From Acanthaster planci (lineage: Eukaryota; Echinodermata; Asteroidea; Valvatida; Acanthasteridae), in assembly GCF_001949145.1 (NCBI RefSeq), contig NW_019091388.1:151660-192929 (forward strand): a stretch of 41,270 nucleotides of DNA. Direction: 5' to 3'. Of the stretch, positions 9,005 through 19,866 are shown in pieces. The notes under the pieces were generated by a model. It was not told the DNA's origin, made no database searches, and was given only the letters and a program-made list of their open reading frames with translations. Within the stretch, counting starts at the first letter, position 1. Each line of letters opens with the position of its first letter. A program made the position numbers and the translations under genes.

Positions 9005-12000
9005 TTACTCTGCACCACTATAATAGGGCTAGTAATGAAACTGCACTGTACTTTTCCCAGACGACTGTCGCCCGCGTAACCGTGACGTCACTCTTAGGTC
9101 ACCGCTTTATCGAAGTGGTATCTAATGTCATGACCATTAACCCCAGCAATCTGTCGAGTAACGAGTAAAAACAAACCAAAGCGAACAGAGGAAAAATACA
9201 CTAACACGATACAAAAAACCCAAACGATAAACACAAGCGAGAAGCAACATTCTGAAGGACAAAAAGCAAAACGAGAGTCGTTATTTGGCTGGACTCCGGA
9301 AACACAATTTTGATGAATGGAATCACAAATTATCAAGTAAATCGAGTACTCTGATTTCTAGTCTGTAGGGACCCTGTTGGAAGGTAGCGTCCCAAATGTT
9401 AATATTCTCTATGATTGGACTTTGAGTGCTGACATATTTGAATTAAATGTCGCGTCCAATGAAGGGTCAGAGAAACTTCTGGTCACCAGTGTCCCCAGAT
9501 AGATCCACAGGTACGAGGAAAGCGGGCTCCGCCTATTAATCTGACCTTTAAGATCCTATATAATGTAAAGCTCATTGAAATGGCCGTTCATGACAGCAAG
9601 CGGATTAGAGGGAGCCCTCATTGCCACCTGACGCGCATGCATGTGTGTGAATCGAACCATGTGGTAGAAGACCAGGCCGAGAAATCAATTTCAAATCCAG
9701 CGGGCTGAATGAAAATCGATGGTTTGGCCACAATTATTCTGGAGACAGTTTCTAAATGGGAGATTTGAGTCATGAGCTAGAAAGCAAACCCCAACTTATT
9801 ACCTATCTTTGGGCCCAACAAGCCAGCATTGTTAAAATTAAACAGTATGTCTGTCAAATGCGACCATTTCCGATTTAATAAAACACCGAATAAGTTTGAA
9901 AAACTAAACCAGCCCACTCGATCATTGCCATTAAAAAAGTGATATTTTAATCTCTGGAACGCTGAGTGTAATGTCTGAATTCCTCACAAAGTTGGACAAC
10001 ATCATTAATTTACTCCATCCAAATCTCTTTTGTAGGATCACACGGCACGGGATCTTACTTTATAAGTAAAAAAAAAGACATTCACATCACAGATGTCGAT
10101 AAGAGATACCTGCCACGCATTAATCCATTCCAAGGTACGTTTCACGATATCTCAAGCTGGATTTTTTTAAGATAAATGTATCTCTAAATTTACTTCTAAG
10201 TTCCTGATAAGGAGAATGATCTTGAAAGGCTTTCAAAAATACCCCAAGAACCATTTTGTGATATCTGGAACCCATTCAGTATTTTTGCTAGACATGAATC
10301 AATCCATGACAACTAAATTCCATACTGTGGGTAACATCTACGTAGTACAGAACAAACGAACCGTCCGTTCCACACAAATCGCGAGCCTGTTGCTACTTCA
10401 AGAACCCAATGACTTTCTGAGTGACTCGATCGGCTGACGTCGAGGCTACAGTGGTCGAAAGTAACTTCTGATCTGAAACCCAAAGCGTGCGTTCAGGAAA
10501 AGACCTGTACATTTGCGCCGTAGGTGTTTGGATGAAAGTAACGAAGGTCTAGACAATGAAACGACGTTGCCTACCTTAACGGCTTGACAAATCAAGAAAC
10601 GTTGTTCGCCCATATCCCCTCGTATCAGACAAAGTTCTGAAGTCGATCCCACGTGAAGTTGACCATGTCGGCTCTGTTCAGTTGGCGTGGTTATCTCTGC
10701 CGCGTGTGAAGCTGACGTCCGGCTCGAGCAAGACGCAACACTGAGTGAAAGTATTATGTGCTGTGGTTGAAAACAACAAGAAACAAAGGCTAAAATGCTT
10801 AAGTTTTTGCGCAAGGCTCTTCTGCTTAACGGGATCGATAGAATGAATTATTGATTATTATTGACCGCTGACCAAAGCCAGAGCACGAACGTTATTAACT
10901 CTCGTTTTCTCACACATAAAGTCCCACTCAGGCTGCTGGATATGCCATGCAACACAGAGAGCACGTTGGTAAAACCCCTGGTTTCACTGCGTGTCTAGAA
11001 TTTATCATATTATTGCCAAAAGTCTATAATGATTGTGTCTCCTAAGTGACACGGCGTGGCTAGGCTCAATACAAGCCTGGACGAACAAAAACGTTCTTTT
11101 GAACACACTAAAACTTGGCTTTTCACTGAGGCCACTTTAATACAGTTCATATGGTTCGGTGAGAAATCGACAAGATTCATGTTGCATTCTTTTGACATAA
11201 ACTACGGAAGTTGATAATTTGCAAGGACACGCAATGAACCGTGGCAGCATGTATTAATGATATCCACTGTGAGTTAAATCTTCAGTATAGGTAATGCTTC
11301 TCTGACCAATTAAGTAGGTCTACATCAACAAGGAGGAGTGTATTCAAGTGAAAGGTGACTCCGTTAGTTCACTCAAAGCAAGATGCGACCCACATTCTAT
11401 AACCTGACAGTACACAACCACGGGAGGGGGAGCAGTGGAGCTATGATTCCCCTAAAAGAACCCACCCCAACATTTTTTCCCAGTATAGTGGCTGTGTTTT
11501 TTCAGGAGCTGAGCCTATAGGAGTTTTTAGAGTGACTCCTTTTGGTCAGTTTTGACACCAATTTCGTGGAAATCGAACTTACCGTTCTTTCGCAGGACCC
11601 ACAGTAAGCTTCACCTCTGCAGTCGTGATCTTCAAATGACCTTAACAACAAAACCTGTATGTCTGATAGAGTTCAAACTTCACATTTGTAATCACAAGTT
11701 AAGAGTGTTTTTACATGCCAACTTAAAAAAAAAAGAAAAGAAAATCGAACGTTGCACATCTGAGTTCTTGGGTGTGGGTGGGGCCGAATCCGCCCCAGCA
11801 GTGAGATGGGCCAAAATTAAATTATCGCAGCTCTTTGAGGGTTAAAATTTTTATGACAATGTCGATTTGGGAGGCTATCGGAAGATAATTATTGCCAAAA
11901 TGGGGGGGGGTGAATGGGCCCGCCTACCCTAGCCTCCCCCAAAGAGGCTCTCAAAAATTATATAAGATGGCCGATTTTGGGCTTTTAGTTTACGTCCTTC

Positions 12001-12183
12001 TCAAAAAGTATGCCCCAATTAAGATTCAAACTGGAAAAAGCCAGTAAAAAATTCTTACGTTTGTACTTTAATCGTTCATTAAAAATCGATAACGCATTTG
12101 CCTACTGGTGCTGAAAACATTAATAACCATGACGCGAATACTTGCCGAGAGCTTTTTGCATGGAGTGCGACCTCTATATCAAT

Positions 12184-12253
12184 ATGCAAATCATGACGTC
12201 ATGATCCAGATGCACTCTGGGTCGCACGCGCGATGCAGTCTGGGTAAAACGTC
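12184..12253 (+). promoter_or_regulatory. Compact promoter of the BRD10-like gene (octamer, CRE, duplicated ZNF143-like motif)
   Basis: Within 70 bases there are an octamer ATGCAAAT (12184-12191), a full CRE TGACGTCA (12194-12201) centred in the 14-base palindrome TCATGACGTCATGA (12191-12204), and two near-copies of GATGCACTCTGGGT about 23 bases apart. Read on the minus strand, these copies resemble the CCCAGAATGCA core of the ZNF143/Staf site with one mismatch each. All lie directly upstream of the first candidate ATG (12260). Promoter function is inferred. Confidence 0.5.
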
Positions 12254-12259
12254 GATTTC

Positions 12260-12327
12260 ATGTTGGAGAAAATGAATGAAACTTTGCCGAAGTTGCCGGC
12301 GAATTTTACTACACTTTACCCGCATAA
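12260..12327 (+). CDS. BRD10-like exon 1 (tentative)
   Basis: Open from ATG 12260 for 22 codons, and an in-frame stop (TAG at 12329-12331) is avoided only by splicing at the GT of 12328-12329. That leaves phase 2, which fits the single G that opens exon 2. The donor (AA then GTAGCA) is poor and the first ATG lacks a purine at -3; ATG 12272 has a better context. A non-coding first exon ending at the GTAAAA donor near 12244 is an alternative. Confidence 0.35.
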
Positions 12328-13301
12328 GTAGCACAAAACCCTTAAACACCTGTCGAGAAAGCAGGACAAAGACTTCATGATTTTCCAGTCAACGGACCAA
12401 GAGGTAGGAAGGCTGTTTTGGTAGTGATTTGGGAGAGGAAATTGTGCGGGTGCGTGGTTCGGTTGAAAAAACGGGTCTTTGTCAAGTGAATGGGATAGGA
12501 AAATGTGCGAAAGTTGAGAACGGTGTACGGTGTTGACCATTCCAGATTCTAAACGTGGGCTTTGTATGGAAAAGTTTGGTGAGGTGTGTGAGGGTGAAGA
12601 CATCACACTTCAACGTGAGATTACAGAAAGGAAGACTTTTCTCTTAAAATGCCGACATATGCAGCGAGTTGTACATGTAGCCTATGTGCCACCTGTTTAC
12701 TCTTAACTAAAGTTCAACTTGTACTGTAAATGTTGTCAATGTCAGGTTGTGGGACCAAACTTTTACTACAAAAATTTAAAATGTAGGCCTTGGGCAGGCT
12801 AGTTGTTGTCAAAGTCAAGTAATTGAAATAAAGCCTTGGTCAGGGAGTGCAGTGTACTCATTCAAGTGATAGTATCTGCTGAGTCATTAGCATAAAAAGT
12901 GCCCTCTCGATTTCTTTTGAAAAAGGAAATTGGGGAAGAGTCGGCTTTTAATTCTCCAAAAGAGGCAACTAGGCCTAAGGCCTAGTCCTGCATGTATTTA
13001 AAAAAAAAGATGGATGGGCCTAGCAAATTGTAACTGTGTGCTTGTTCTGTAGGGATGGGGGTGGATATGGTGAGATCCAAGATCAAAAACATTTTAAAAT
13101 GTTCAGAAAAAAATTGAGCACATGGAATGTATTTCAATGTGCAGGCCTTCCTGGCCTGTCAAATAAACTGGCTCACACATTTCTGTACAGAGGACGAAGT
13201 ATGGTTCACGAAGGTTATTTTGTGGTCAAAACAACAGTCACTTAATTCTAACAACCTTCTGTTCTCAGCTTCAGGTTGAATTGTGTTCGATTTCCCATTA
13301 G

Positions 13302-14618
13302 GGACGGTGAGCCATCTGTCTGGAACGATGCTGTAATTGGGGGTTCACTGGGTCCAAGCATGGAGCAGGGAGTCTGCAATGCGTCCGGGAGTCCCAGCAA
13401 GAAACTCCTCCTGAATGGGTGTCTGGACGAGTCGCCGGGCCCTCCGCTGCTCATCAAAGAGACTCTCCCATTGGACGAGAGAACGCTGCCAACAGAGGGT
13501 GTTGTGGCGAATCCACCAAGCACTGCAGCAGATAAGGAGGATTGTCCACTGCCGCCCAAACTTTCCAATCAGAACAGCTCTTTCACCTCGTATGACTCCA
13601 GCGTGCAAAATAATGTGGACTTAGAGCTTTCAGCTGCGGACCCCGCGTGCCTCAGAAGGAAGGAGCCTGATTCTATTGGAAAGGATTTGAACCACTTGAG
13701 AACTCAGGATATGTCAGGCTTGAACAAGAGCATACAAGGGGCATTGCAAAGAATAGTAGAAAATTCTAATGATGATTCGGTGGAAAAGTTAGACAACACG
13801 AGCCAGGAAAGTAACATGTTGGTTGAGGAAGCCACCTCGTCCAAACATGAGATGTCAAATTCTCCTGAAAATCAGCACACCCTGCCAAGCGCTGGTTCCA
13901 GCATTCCATCAAGTACTCCACCCTTGGCAGGTGCTTCCGATCAGAAGTCCAGCCTGGTCGAAACAGAACTTGAATCGGTCTCGAAATCATTCCAGCCGAT
14001 CAGTGCACCCGGTGCAATAGACAGTGACAAAGGACAAGTTTGTGTACATATAGTTGACGATAGCACCCAACCGGAGGAATGCACTTGCAATAATGTCACA
14101 CCAACTGCGCGGATGCCGACACCTCAAGAGTCCGATTCCAATGCATTTGTTGCAGTTGCGAATTCAGGGCAATGTGAAATTGACATTGAAGTAGACGAGA
14201 AATCAGAAGATACATGTAGTTTAAAAAAGGATGACAGGGATATGCCACCACTGCCAGCCTCCCAAAAGATCACAATTGGTGATGCCCTTGAAGGACAATC
14301 TGACGTAGTGAACGAAAGTCGTGCTATGAGTCCTCCGGATTTGTCAAACCGTTCCCTCAGTCAACCTGTCGAGACAGACACAGACACCCATTCTAAGTCG
14401 TCGTCCTCTGGCCAGAAGACGCAACCCAAGCCACGGGGCAACACCATGATCTATGTTCCCCGACCTGTCGGACGAGCTTATGCAGGGCTACCGCATCCTG
14501 ACGGAGATCTTCGGCGACAAGTGCAAGTCTTTCGTCTGGCCGTTCCTGGAACCCGTGGACACAGAGACTCTGTGGGACTACGAAATCAGGATCAAGCACC
14601 CCATGTGGCTGAGAAAAA
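13302..14618 (+). CDS. BRD10-like exon 2: N-terminal region and first half of the bromodomain
   Basis: The acceptor is at 13300-13301 (TTTCCCATTAG) and the donor GTAAGC is at 14619. It encodes about 385 Ser-, Asp-, Glu- and Pro-rich residues in one frame, then changes to the next frame at the CCCC of 14458-14461. The second frame gives LSDELMQGYRILTEIFGDKC and a WPFLEPVD motif, then a DYEIRIKHPMWL stretch: helix Z, ZA loop and start of helix A of a bromodomain. The downstream frame is closed by TGA at 14447-14449, so no splice can join them cleanly. Upstream the frame is open with no defect. Confidence 0.8.
14458..14461 (+). other. Single-base frame break in exon 2
   Basis: Reading up to GTT CCC and skipping one C of the four-base run gives an uninterrupted product that runs directly into the bromodomain. 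Every later exon phase is consistent with exactly one surplus base here. A sequencing or consensus error in a homopolymer is the simplest reading; a real allele, an inactive gene or +1 ribosomal frameshifting are alternatives. Confidence 0.75.
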
Positions 14619-14689
14619 GTAAGCAGGCCCTGTACAGCTTGTCCCCTGTCATGCCTGTGGGTACCCACAAAGCCAGCTTGATGTACAGA

Positions 14690-15000
14690 CAAGACCAGTC
14701 ACAAGACCAGCCACAAGATCAGTCACAAGACCATCACTAGACCAGACGCAAGACCAGTCACAAGATTGTTTACTAGACTAGTCATAAACCACAAATGGCC
14801 AGTCAAAAAACCTTTCATAAGACGATTCACAGGACTAACCACAAGACCACTCATAAGACCAGTCACATGATCTGACACAAGACGGGTCACATGATCAGAC
14901 ATAAGACCAGTCACAAAACGGGTCACATGATCAGACATAACACCAGTCACAAGATGGGTCACATGATCAGACATAACACCAGTCACAAGCTCATCCACAT
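14690..15000 (+). repeat. Minisatellite in intron 2
   Basis: A degenerate 10-12-base unit (around CCAGTCACAAGA) fills about 300 bases starting some 70 bases after the exon 2 donor. At its 3' end it has a higher-order period of exactly 36 bases: three units start GGGTCACATGATCAGACATA at 14884, 14920 and 14956. Because 36 is a multiple of three, it leaves a repetitive open frame on the minus strand that is not a gene. Confidence 0.8.
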
Positions 15001-15404
15001 GTAGTCTTAAGCAGAGGTCTGAACAAGGACCACTGAATGCTTTTAGAACACTTCCTCGGAATAACTTGTGACTTGATTTCAAACTGGAAATCTTGAGGGT
15101 TTTTGTGATGGTCTTAAAGGATTTTGACTACAACACTGATGCTAACATTATAGTGCACATTCCGAGAGTGTGCTCGTACCACAAAGACTAACAATTCAAC
15201 AGATCAGTCTTACAAACTGTAAAACTGATCCAAACAAGTGTGGCAACTTTCAACCCGTATGTCTCAAGTTTTTCTGCAGGTTTACTGTGATATGTCTGAT
15301 CTGTATAATAGATTATATGGGGGAGCTTTTCGCACAAGAACACAGAACGAAGGATAATGTTCACGTTGTGTTGTCACCATTATCACTTGTCCTCTGTTGC
15401 GCAG

Positions 15405-15573
15405 TCGAGTCCAAATTCTTCAAGAAGGAGTACCAGGACATCACAGAGTTTGCGGCGGACATGCGGCAGATGCTGGAGAACTGCTACCGGTACAACGGCA
15501 TGAAGCACCAGATCTCCAAGTACGCCCAGACGCTGGAGTGCGTCTTTGAGCAGAAGCTGGCCCTGCTCTCCAG
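15405..15573 (+). CDS. BRD10-like exon 3: second half of the bromodomain
   Basis: The acceptor is CTCTGTTGCGCAG and the donor CAG|GTGAGG. The split codon restores IESKFFKKEYQD, followed by FAADMRQMLENCYRYNG, helices B and C of a bromodomain. The conserved acetyl-lysine-contacting asparagine is the N of RYNG. Enters in phase 1 and leaves in phase 2. GC-rich and clearly coding. Confidence 0.9.
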
Positions 15574-15834
15574 GTGAGGTGCCACCAAGGTCGTGATGGA
15601 TATCCGGTTGACCGGATACGTCTACGTGGATCCTTGGATACCCTGATGCCTGGATACCCGGTGCCAAAAATGCCAGATTCTTAGTTTCTGGTGGTATGCA
15701 TCTTGTGCCTAGAATGTTTGGACATCATGGCATCTGTCAGTTTTGATTCCGCATTTCTTAAAAGGGACACAACTGTAAGTTGACAGTTGTGATTGATGTG
15801 CGAAATTATTAAATTTGAACCTCACTATTAAAAT

Positions 15835-15990
15835 AACAGGTCTTTGGAGTTTCCAGATTACCTCGTCATAACAGGAACCTTGTATTATCAGAAATGAAAT
15901 ATGATGAACAAAGAATTATGACCCCAAATTTCTCCTTGTTATGAGCAGAAAGGTGTCTTAACAGTGCTCTTTGTTAAAGAGGTTTGACTC
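15835..15990 (+). mobile_element. Pogo/Tigger-like MITE, degraded copy (intron 3)
   Basis: The sequence matches 31872-32055 in order over most of its length (AACAGGAACCTTG, TCAGAAATG, GAGCAGAA, AGTGCTCTT) and ends in AGAGGTTTGACT, the inverted terminal repeat of that element. The 5' end is eroded. Confidence 0.6.
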
Positions 15991-16124
15991 CATGCGCTGT
16001 GCTACAAAGAACAGATAGTGACTAAAGAGTGGCAGCATGGCGCAGGGAAATTCATGAGAGAATTTGCACCGTGAAAAAGCTGTACTTCTGGTTATGTCTT
16101 TTGGGAGCAAACTTGTGTTGCCCT

Positions 16125-16320
16125 GGGTACTCGACCCCTACAGAAAAGGGTACCTGGTGCCAACAGACCTCTATCATGTGGCAGCCATCTTGCTTTCCTT
16201 CCATTCAAATCTGTGTAGCCAAACTGAGGCCGGAAGGAGAAATAGTCTGTTCCCTTTTATCAATATGTGAAGTTGTATTATTGTCAATGGATCTACAGGG
16301 AACAAGACAAACATGGCAGC
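16125..16320 (+). repeat. Dispersed repeat family C, copy 2 (intron 3)
   Basis: This is the forward-oriented relative of 5105-5290. It includes GGCAGCCAT, CCAAACTGAGG, the shared block around 16230-16260 and TCTACAGGGAACA near 16290. It lies inside the BRD10-like gene and is not part of any exon. Confidence 0.6.
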
Positions 16321-16459
16321 ATCATGATAAAGGAAAGCCCATAGCCTATATACCTAGTATTTGGACCAAAAATACTCAAGAGATCCCACATTGTTACAGC
16401 TTTGTCATTCAGCCCCTAAACCTTTCCTTACCGAGTCGTATTTCCCTCGTATTTTTCAG

Positions 16460-16545
16460 GCCACTTCAGGAGAAGACAACATTGTACGTCACGTCGAATG
16501 GCAAGTACGGTGACGGCTCTCCAAATACCGTGGAACTGTCGTCAG
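16460..16545 (+). CDS. BRD10-like exon 4
   Basis: An 86-base exon with acceptor CGTATTTTTCAG and donor TCAG|GTATGT. It encodes PLQEKTTLYVTSNGKYGDG and about ten more residues. It is needed: exon 3 leaves phase 2 and exon 5 requires phase 1, and this exon converts one to the other exactly. No domain recognised. Confidence 0.8.
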
Positions 16546-17030
16546 GTATGTACCCGTCACGGGACCTGACCCAGATTGGTGCTCTCGTTGTTTTTGACAA
16601 CTAACTTCCGAGAGAGGTCTTCGTTGGTCACTGAAAATTTAAGACTGAAGACTCATTGTGCAAAAGGGAAAGAGACACAAGTGAGTTGTGTTGAATCATT
16701 GACAGGAATCTCCGCACCTTGTTGCACAAAGAGATTGTTGTTGTAACAACGTTGTAGGGACATTCTTCGCCGAGACCCCGCCCCTGTTCGCTTCTCCGAA
16801 AATACACTCTGCTCTGAATTATTCAAGGAAAGCGTTCCTTTCCATGCGGGCACTACATTTTCGTTGCTGCGGTGCTATTGTGACATATCTATCGTGCTAC
16901 ATGTCTGTCAGTGTTGCACTGAAAACAGCTGGGGTGCTATCTGAGCTTGTTTCTGTGCAGTGTATGATTAAAGTGTTTTTTTTTTTTTACGCTGTCCTAA
17001 TATTCTCTCTGTCGTGGCCCCCTTCCTCAG

Positions 17031-17263
17031 GTCGGCTGCGGCGGGCCTGCACACGGCTGGCGGCCCGTGCCCTGGAGCAAGCCTCGGCCACACCCCTGGC
17101 CTTCCATGTGGGGCGGGAACTGGAGCAGCAGGAGCGGGAGGAGAAGCGGCAGAAGATCGTCGACCGGCGGGATGAGATCCTGAAGGAGCGGCAGGACCTG
17201 CTGGGTTGGGATAAGCAGCTGATCGGCGAGGCCCACTGGACGTACATGAAGTCCCTCTGGGAG
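17031..17263 (+). CDS. BRD10-like exon 5: charged helix
   Basis: Acceptor CCCCCTTCCTCAG, donor GAG|GTATGC. It encodes GRLRRACTRLAARALEQ and then an Arg/Glu-rich segment (about residues 570-605, ELEQQEREEKRQKIVDRRDE) expected to be helical or coiled coil, ending in WTYMKSLWE, which leads into the DDT-like region. Ends in phase 0. Confidence 0.9.
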
Positions 17264-17329
17264 GTATGCGCCCTAGCAGAGCCGTGACCTGAATTATCTG
17301 ACTTGGACTCGAATCAGACTCGAATCGTA

Positions 17330-17635
17330 ATGTGTTGCAACTTGTGACTTGACTTGGGAGACAATGACTTGCGACTTGACTTTGGAGAAAATGACTTTCC
17401 ACTTGACTTGGAAAAAATGACTTGTGACTTGATTTTGGGGAAATTGACATGCAACTTGACTTGATTTGTGGAAAAAATGACTTGTGACTTGACTTTGGGA
17501 AAAATGACGTACCACTTGACTTCAGAGAAAGTGACTCGCGACTTGACTTGCGAGAAAATGGTTTGTGATATGACTTGACTGGTGGAAATATGACTTCCAA
17601 CTTGTCTTTTGGAAAAAATGACTTGCGACGCGGCT
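17330..17635 (+). repeat. Minisatellite in intron 5 (about 27-base unit)
   Basis: Around ten degenerate copies of a unit like TTGGAAAAAATGACTTGTGA followed by CTTGACT, starting some 65 bases after the exon 5 donor and filling most of the 418-base intron. The period is near 27 bases, so the minus strand shows a long frame of nine-residue repeats (for example KSSHKSFFP) that is an artefact. Confidence 0.85.
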
Positions 17636-17681
17636 AGAAGGCACAAGCATTCAAACAAGTACCCCTTCATATAACTTGCAG

Positions 17682-17842
17682 ATTCCAGCCATCGGTCATT
17701 TCCTGTGTCTCTGCCAGTCCGTGCTGGAGCTGGACGAGATCAGTTTCTTTGAGTTGGAGCGTTCGTTTGCCATTCCCATGGAGAGTACGATGCTGCGGCG
17801 AATCTTCACCTCCCTGCTCAGTACCCCTTACCAACGCACGAG
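17682..17842 (+). CDS. BRD10-like exon 6: DDT-like domain
   Basis: Acceptor ATAACTTGCAG, donor GAG|GTAGGC, entering in phase 0 and leaving in phase 2. It encodes IPAIGHFLCLCQSVLELDEI, then SFFELERSFAIPMES and MLRRIFTSLLSTPYQR. The pattern of a hydrophobic helix, a short acidic turn, a helix with ELER and a third helix ending LLS fits DDT domains of ISWI-partner proteins. Assigned by pattern, not by search. Confidence 0.85.
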
Positions 17843-18889
17843 GTAGGCATGGGCGAATTTGCTTGGATGTTGCGCAGCTCGTGGACTTGAGATCAGAGTT
17901 AGCAGACGTGACTGCGTTGGCACTACACTAACCTGGAGGGGGGGCATGTACAGTGCCTGCCGGCGTTCAGCGCCGGTGCCTCTTCCACCAATTTCAAAGA
18001 ACAAACCTGACGGCTGGGTCATTTACCGTTGCTTGTCCAAACCTCAGGAAGGATCCCCCGACTGAAATCAGGCACAGACAAAACATCGTCAGTGTTACAT
18101 CTAAACTTCGATGATTTTATTTTGAAGGGTTTTTATTGTGTAATTATCATGAGAAATACATGATTCACTTTTTAACTTTTACAAAGACTGGTCATCAAAC
18201 TATTCATGTGCTCCTTGTAGGTTATTTCAGGGCTTTCAGTCCAGTTAATTCTTAATTTTATTCTGATTGTGTGAGTTTTGTTTCAAAAAGTCTCTGATTT
18301 TGTCAATCTTTTCAAGTTTAGATTGGAATTTGTTTAATGTACGTGTATTATAATTTTGTTTTTAGTTTATTTTTTGTAAAACGCAATGTAAAGCTTATTA
18401 TTAATATTAATATCCAGATGCATGTATGAGTGATGTACCACCGCTGTCACCATAGTAATGTTCGTATTCGTGGGAGACCCAATTTCAGTCGTATTCCTGA
18501 ATGAAGTGTACATGTATACCTTTGGAACCCTTAATGGGATGGTACCCGGTGATTCGGGGGGGGGGGGTCGGAATGAAATCCTGGAATAGAGTCTGGTTCT
18601 TTATCTTTAACATTTTTAAATGAATACACTGTGTTGGGGAATCTGACTGAAATTGGGTCCCCTGTGAATATCGTCTATTGTTCTTCTTCTGTAGACGGCC
18701 ATCTTGAATTGAAAGTGAGGCAAACCCTGTAAAACTTTTTTCGTAGCTTTATACACATATGTGTGGGAATGAAGATGCCGGTAAACTGTAAATTTGCATC
18801 TGGGTGCTGTAATGGGTGACGGTCACGTCACCTGTCTTGTCCAAGTGAACAAGTGGAAACTCAGGTGTCTTCATTTCCTCTCTCGGCAG

Positions 18890-18995
18890 ACTCGGCAAGA
18901 AGCCGCCTATGCCGTACAAAGTGTGGGAGGCACGCCTCAGGGAGTGGGTGCGTGGCTGGTACATCGTCCTGGACAAGTTGAGAGATCCCATCAAA
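18890..18995 (+). CDS. BRD10-like exon 7
   Basis: Acceptor TCCTCTCTCGGCAG, donor AAA|GTGAGT, phase 2 to 0. It encodes LGKKPPMPYKVWEARLREWV and WYIVLDKLRDPIK, helical and Trp-rich, between the DDT-like helix bundle and the WHIM-like part. Confidence 0.88.
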
Positions 18996-19376
18996 GTGAG
19001 TACAGTTCGTGAAAAGTACAGTCTGTGAAGAAAGACACAAATTAATTGTTGAAATTGCAGCCCGGTGTGTTCCACTTGCCACGGCCATTGAGGGCATTCC
19101 GTGAGTATGCGTCAGTTTTGATTTCAAAGGTGGAGTATACTTGAGATTGTCTTCTGAACGGCCGGAACTGAGTTTGTCAGAAAGCAAATCAGGAAATAAT
19201 GAGGAAGAACAGTGACAAAAGGATGGCCTTTGTCACACTTTTGTCTGATTTTTTTTTTTGGGGGGGTCCTGATTTGGGACTCATGATGTGATTGACTTCA
19301 GGTAACTTGTGACTACTCAACAGGAGACTTTGAGTCGCTGGTGACAGCTGACATACCAGTCTTTTTCACACGACTG

Positions 19377-19475
19377 CACATGCTCAGAACTGTGCACGCA
19401 CGCTCAGAACAGTGCGGGCACGCTCAGAACAGTGGGGGCACGCTCAGAACAGTGCGGGCACGCTCAGAACTGGTA
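19377..19475 (+). repeat. 20-base tandem repeat in intron 7
   Basis: Four to five copies of GCACGCTCAGAACAGTGCGG with exact 20-base period and few mismatches, so relatively young. Confidence 0.85.
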
Positions 19476-19728
19476 AAGGACCGGTATGTTTGCTTCCGCC
19501 AAGCATCTCAAAGTCTTCTGTTACGGTTCTGTGTCTTTCTGGGCACAAAGTACTGCCATAGTTTAATTCGCTCGACTTGGAAATGGGGGGTGTAGCTAGT
19601 GTCTGACACGGGGGAAGGACTTCATCTCTCCGGAGCGCTGGAAGGTAGGACGACCATTTTACACCGGTTCGCAAGATTGCCATTTCCGGCTTTGCTGTTA
19701 AAAGTCGCACCTTGTTTTTTCCTGGCAG

Positions 19729-19866
19729 GTCTATGAGAAGATCGGGGTCCCGGAGAGGTTCTTTGAGGTGCTCGGTCCCTACTTCCCGCTGGACAAGCTG
19801 CAGTACCACGAGCTGACCTACTATGAGAGGGTCTGGGTGACCAAAGCTCTGTGCGACCAGCTCTTT
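19729..19866 (+). CDS. BRD10-like exon 8: WHIM-like segment
   Basis: Acceptor TTTTTTCCTGGCAG, donor TTT|GTAAGT, phase 0 at both ends, 46 codons. It encodes VYEKIGVPERFFEVLGPYF and LTYYERVWVTKALCDQLF. The latter resembles the WHIM1 helix pair in which a conserved LCD follows an R-x-x-x-L pattern. Confidence 0.9.

Larger units (their letters stand above)
8843..12179. other. Intergenic spacer without recognised genes
   Basis: More than 3 kb of AT-rich sequence. The longest open frame, minus strand 10446-10814 (122 codons), has no recognisable domain and no coding-like base bias. Runs of G occur near 11903. I found no tRNA, no splice-consistent exon chain and no clear repeat other than the palindrome at 8989. 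Confidence 0.5.

Noticed and set aside
9640-9665. GTGAATCGAACCATG, resembling a reverse-strand tRNA T-arm
   Set aside because: The flanking bases do not form a T-stem, and no acceptor, D or anticodon stem is present at the right distances.
10446-10814. 122-codon minus-strand frame in the intergenic spacer
   Set aside because: No domain, no splice partners, no coding-like composition; length is within chance for this much sequence.
11552-11845. 97-codon plus-strand frame
   Set aside because: Low-complexity lysine run and no recognisable feature; likely chance.
14476-14618. An intron acceptor (GACGAG) inside exon 2 as an explanation of the frame change
   Set aside because: It would remove the start of the bromodomain and has no pyrimidine tract; the single-base explanation fits all phases.
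14723-15082. 119-codon minus-strand frame with repeated VTGVMSDHV
   Set aside because: Product of the 36-base-period minisatellite in intron 2.
16968-17600. 210-codon minus-strand frame with KSSHKSFFP-like repeats
   Set aside because: Created by a 27-base minisatellite in intron 5 and the antisense of exon 5.
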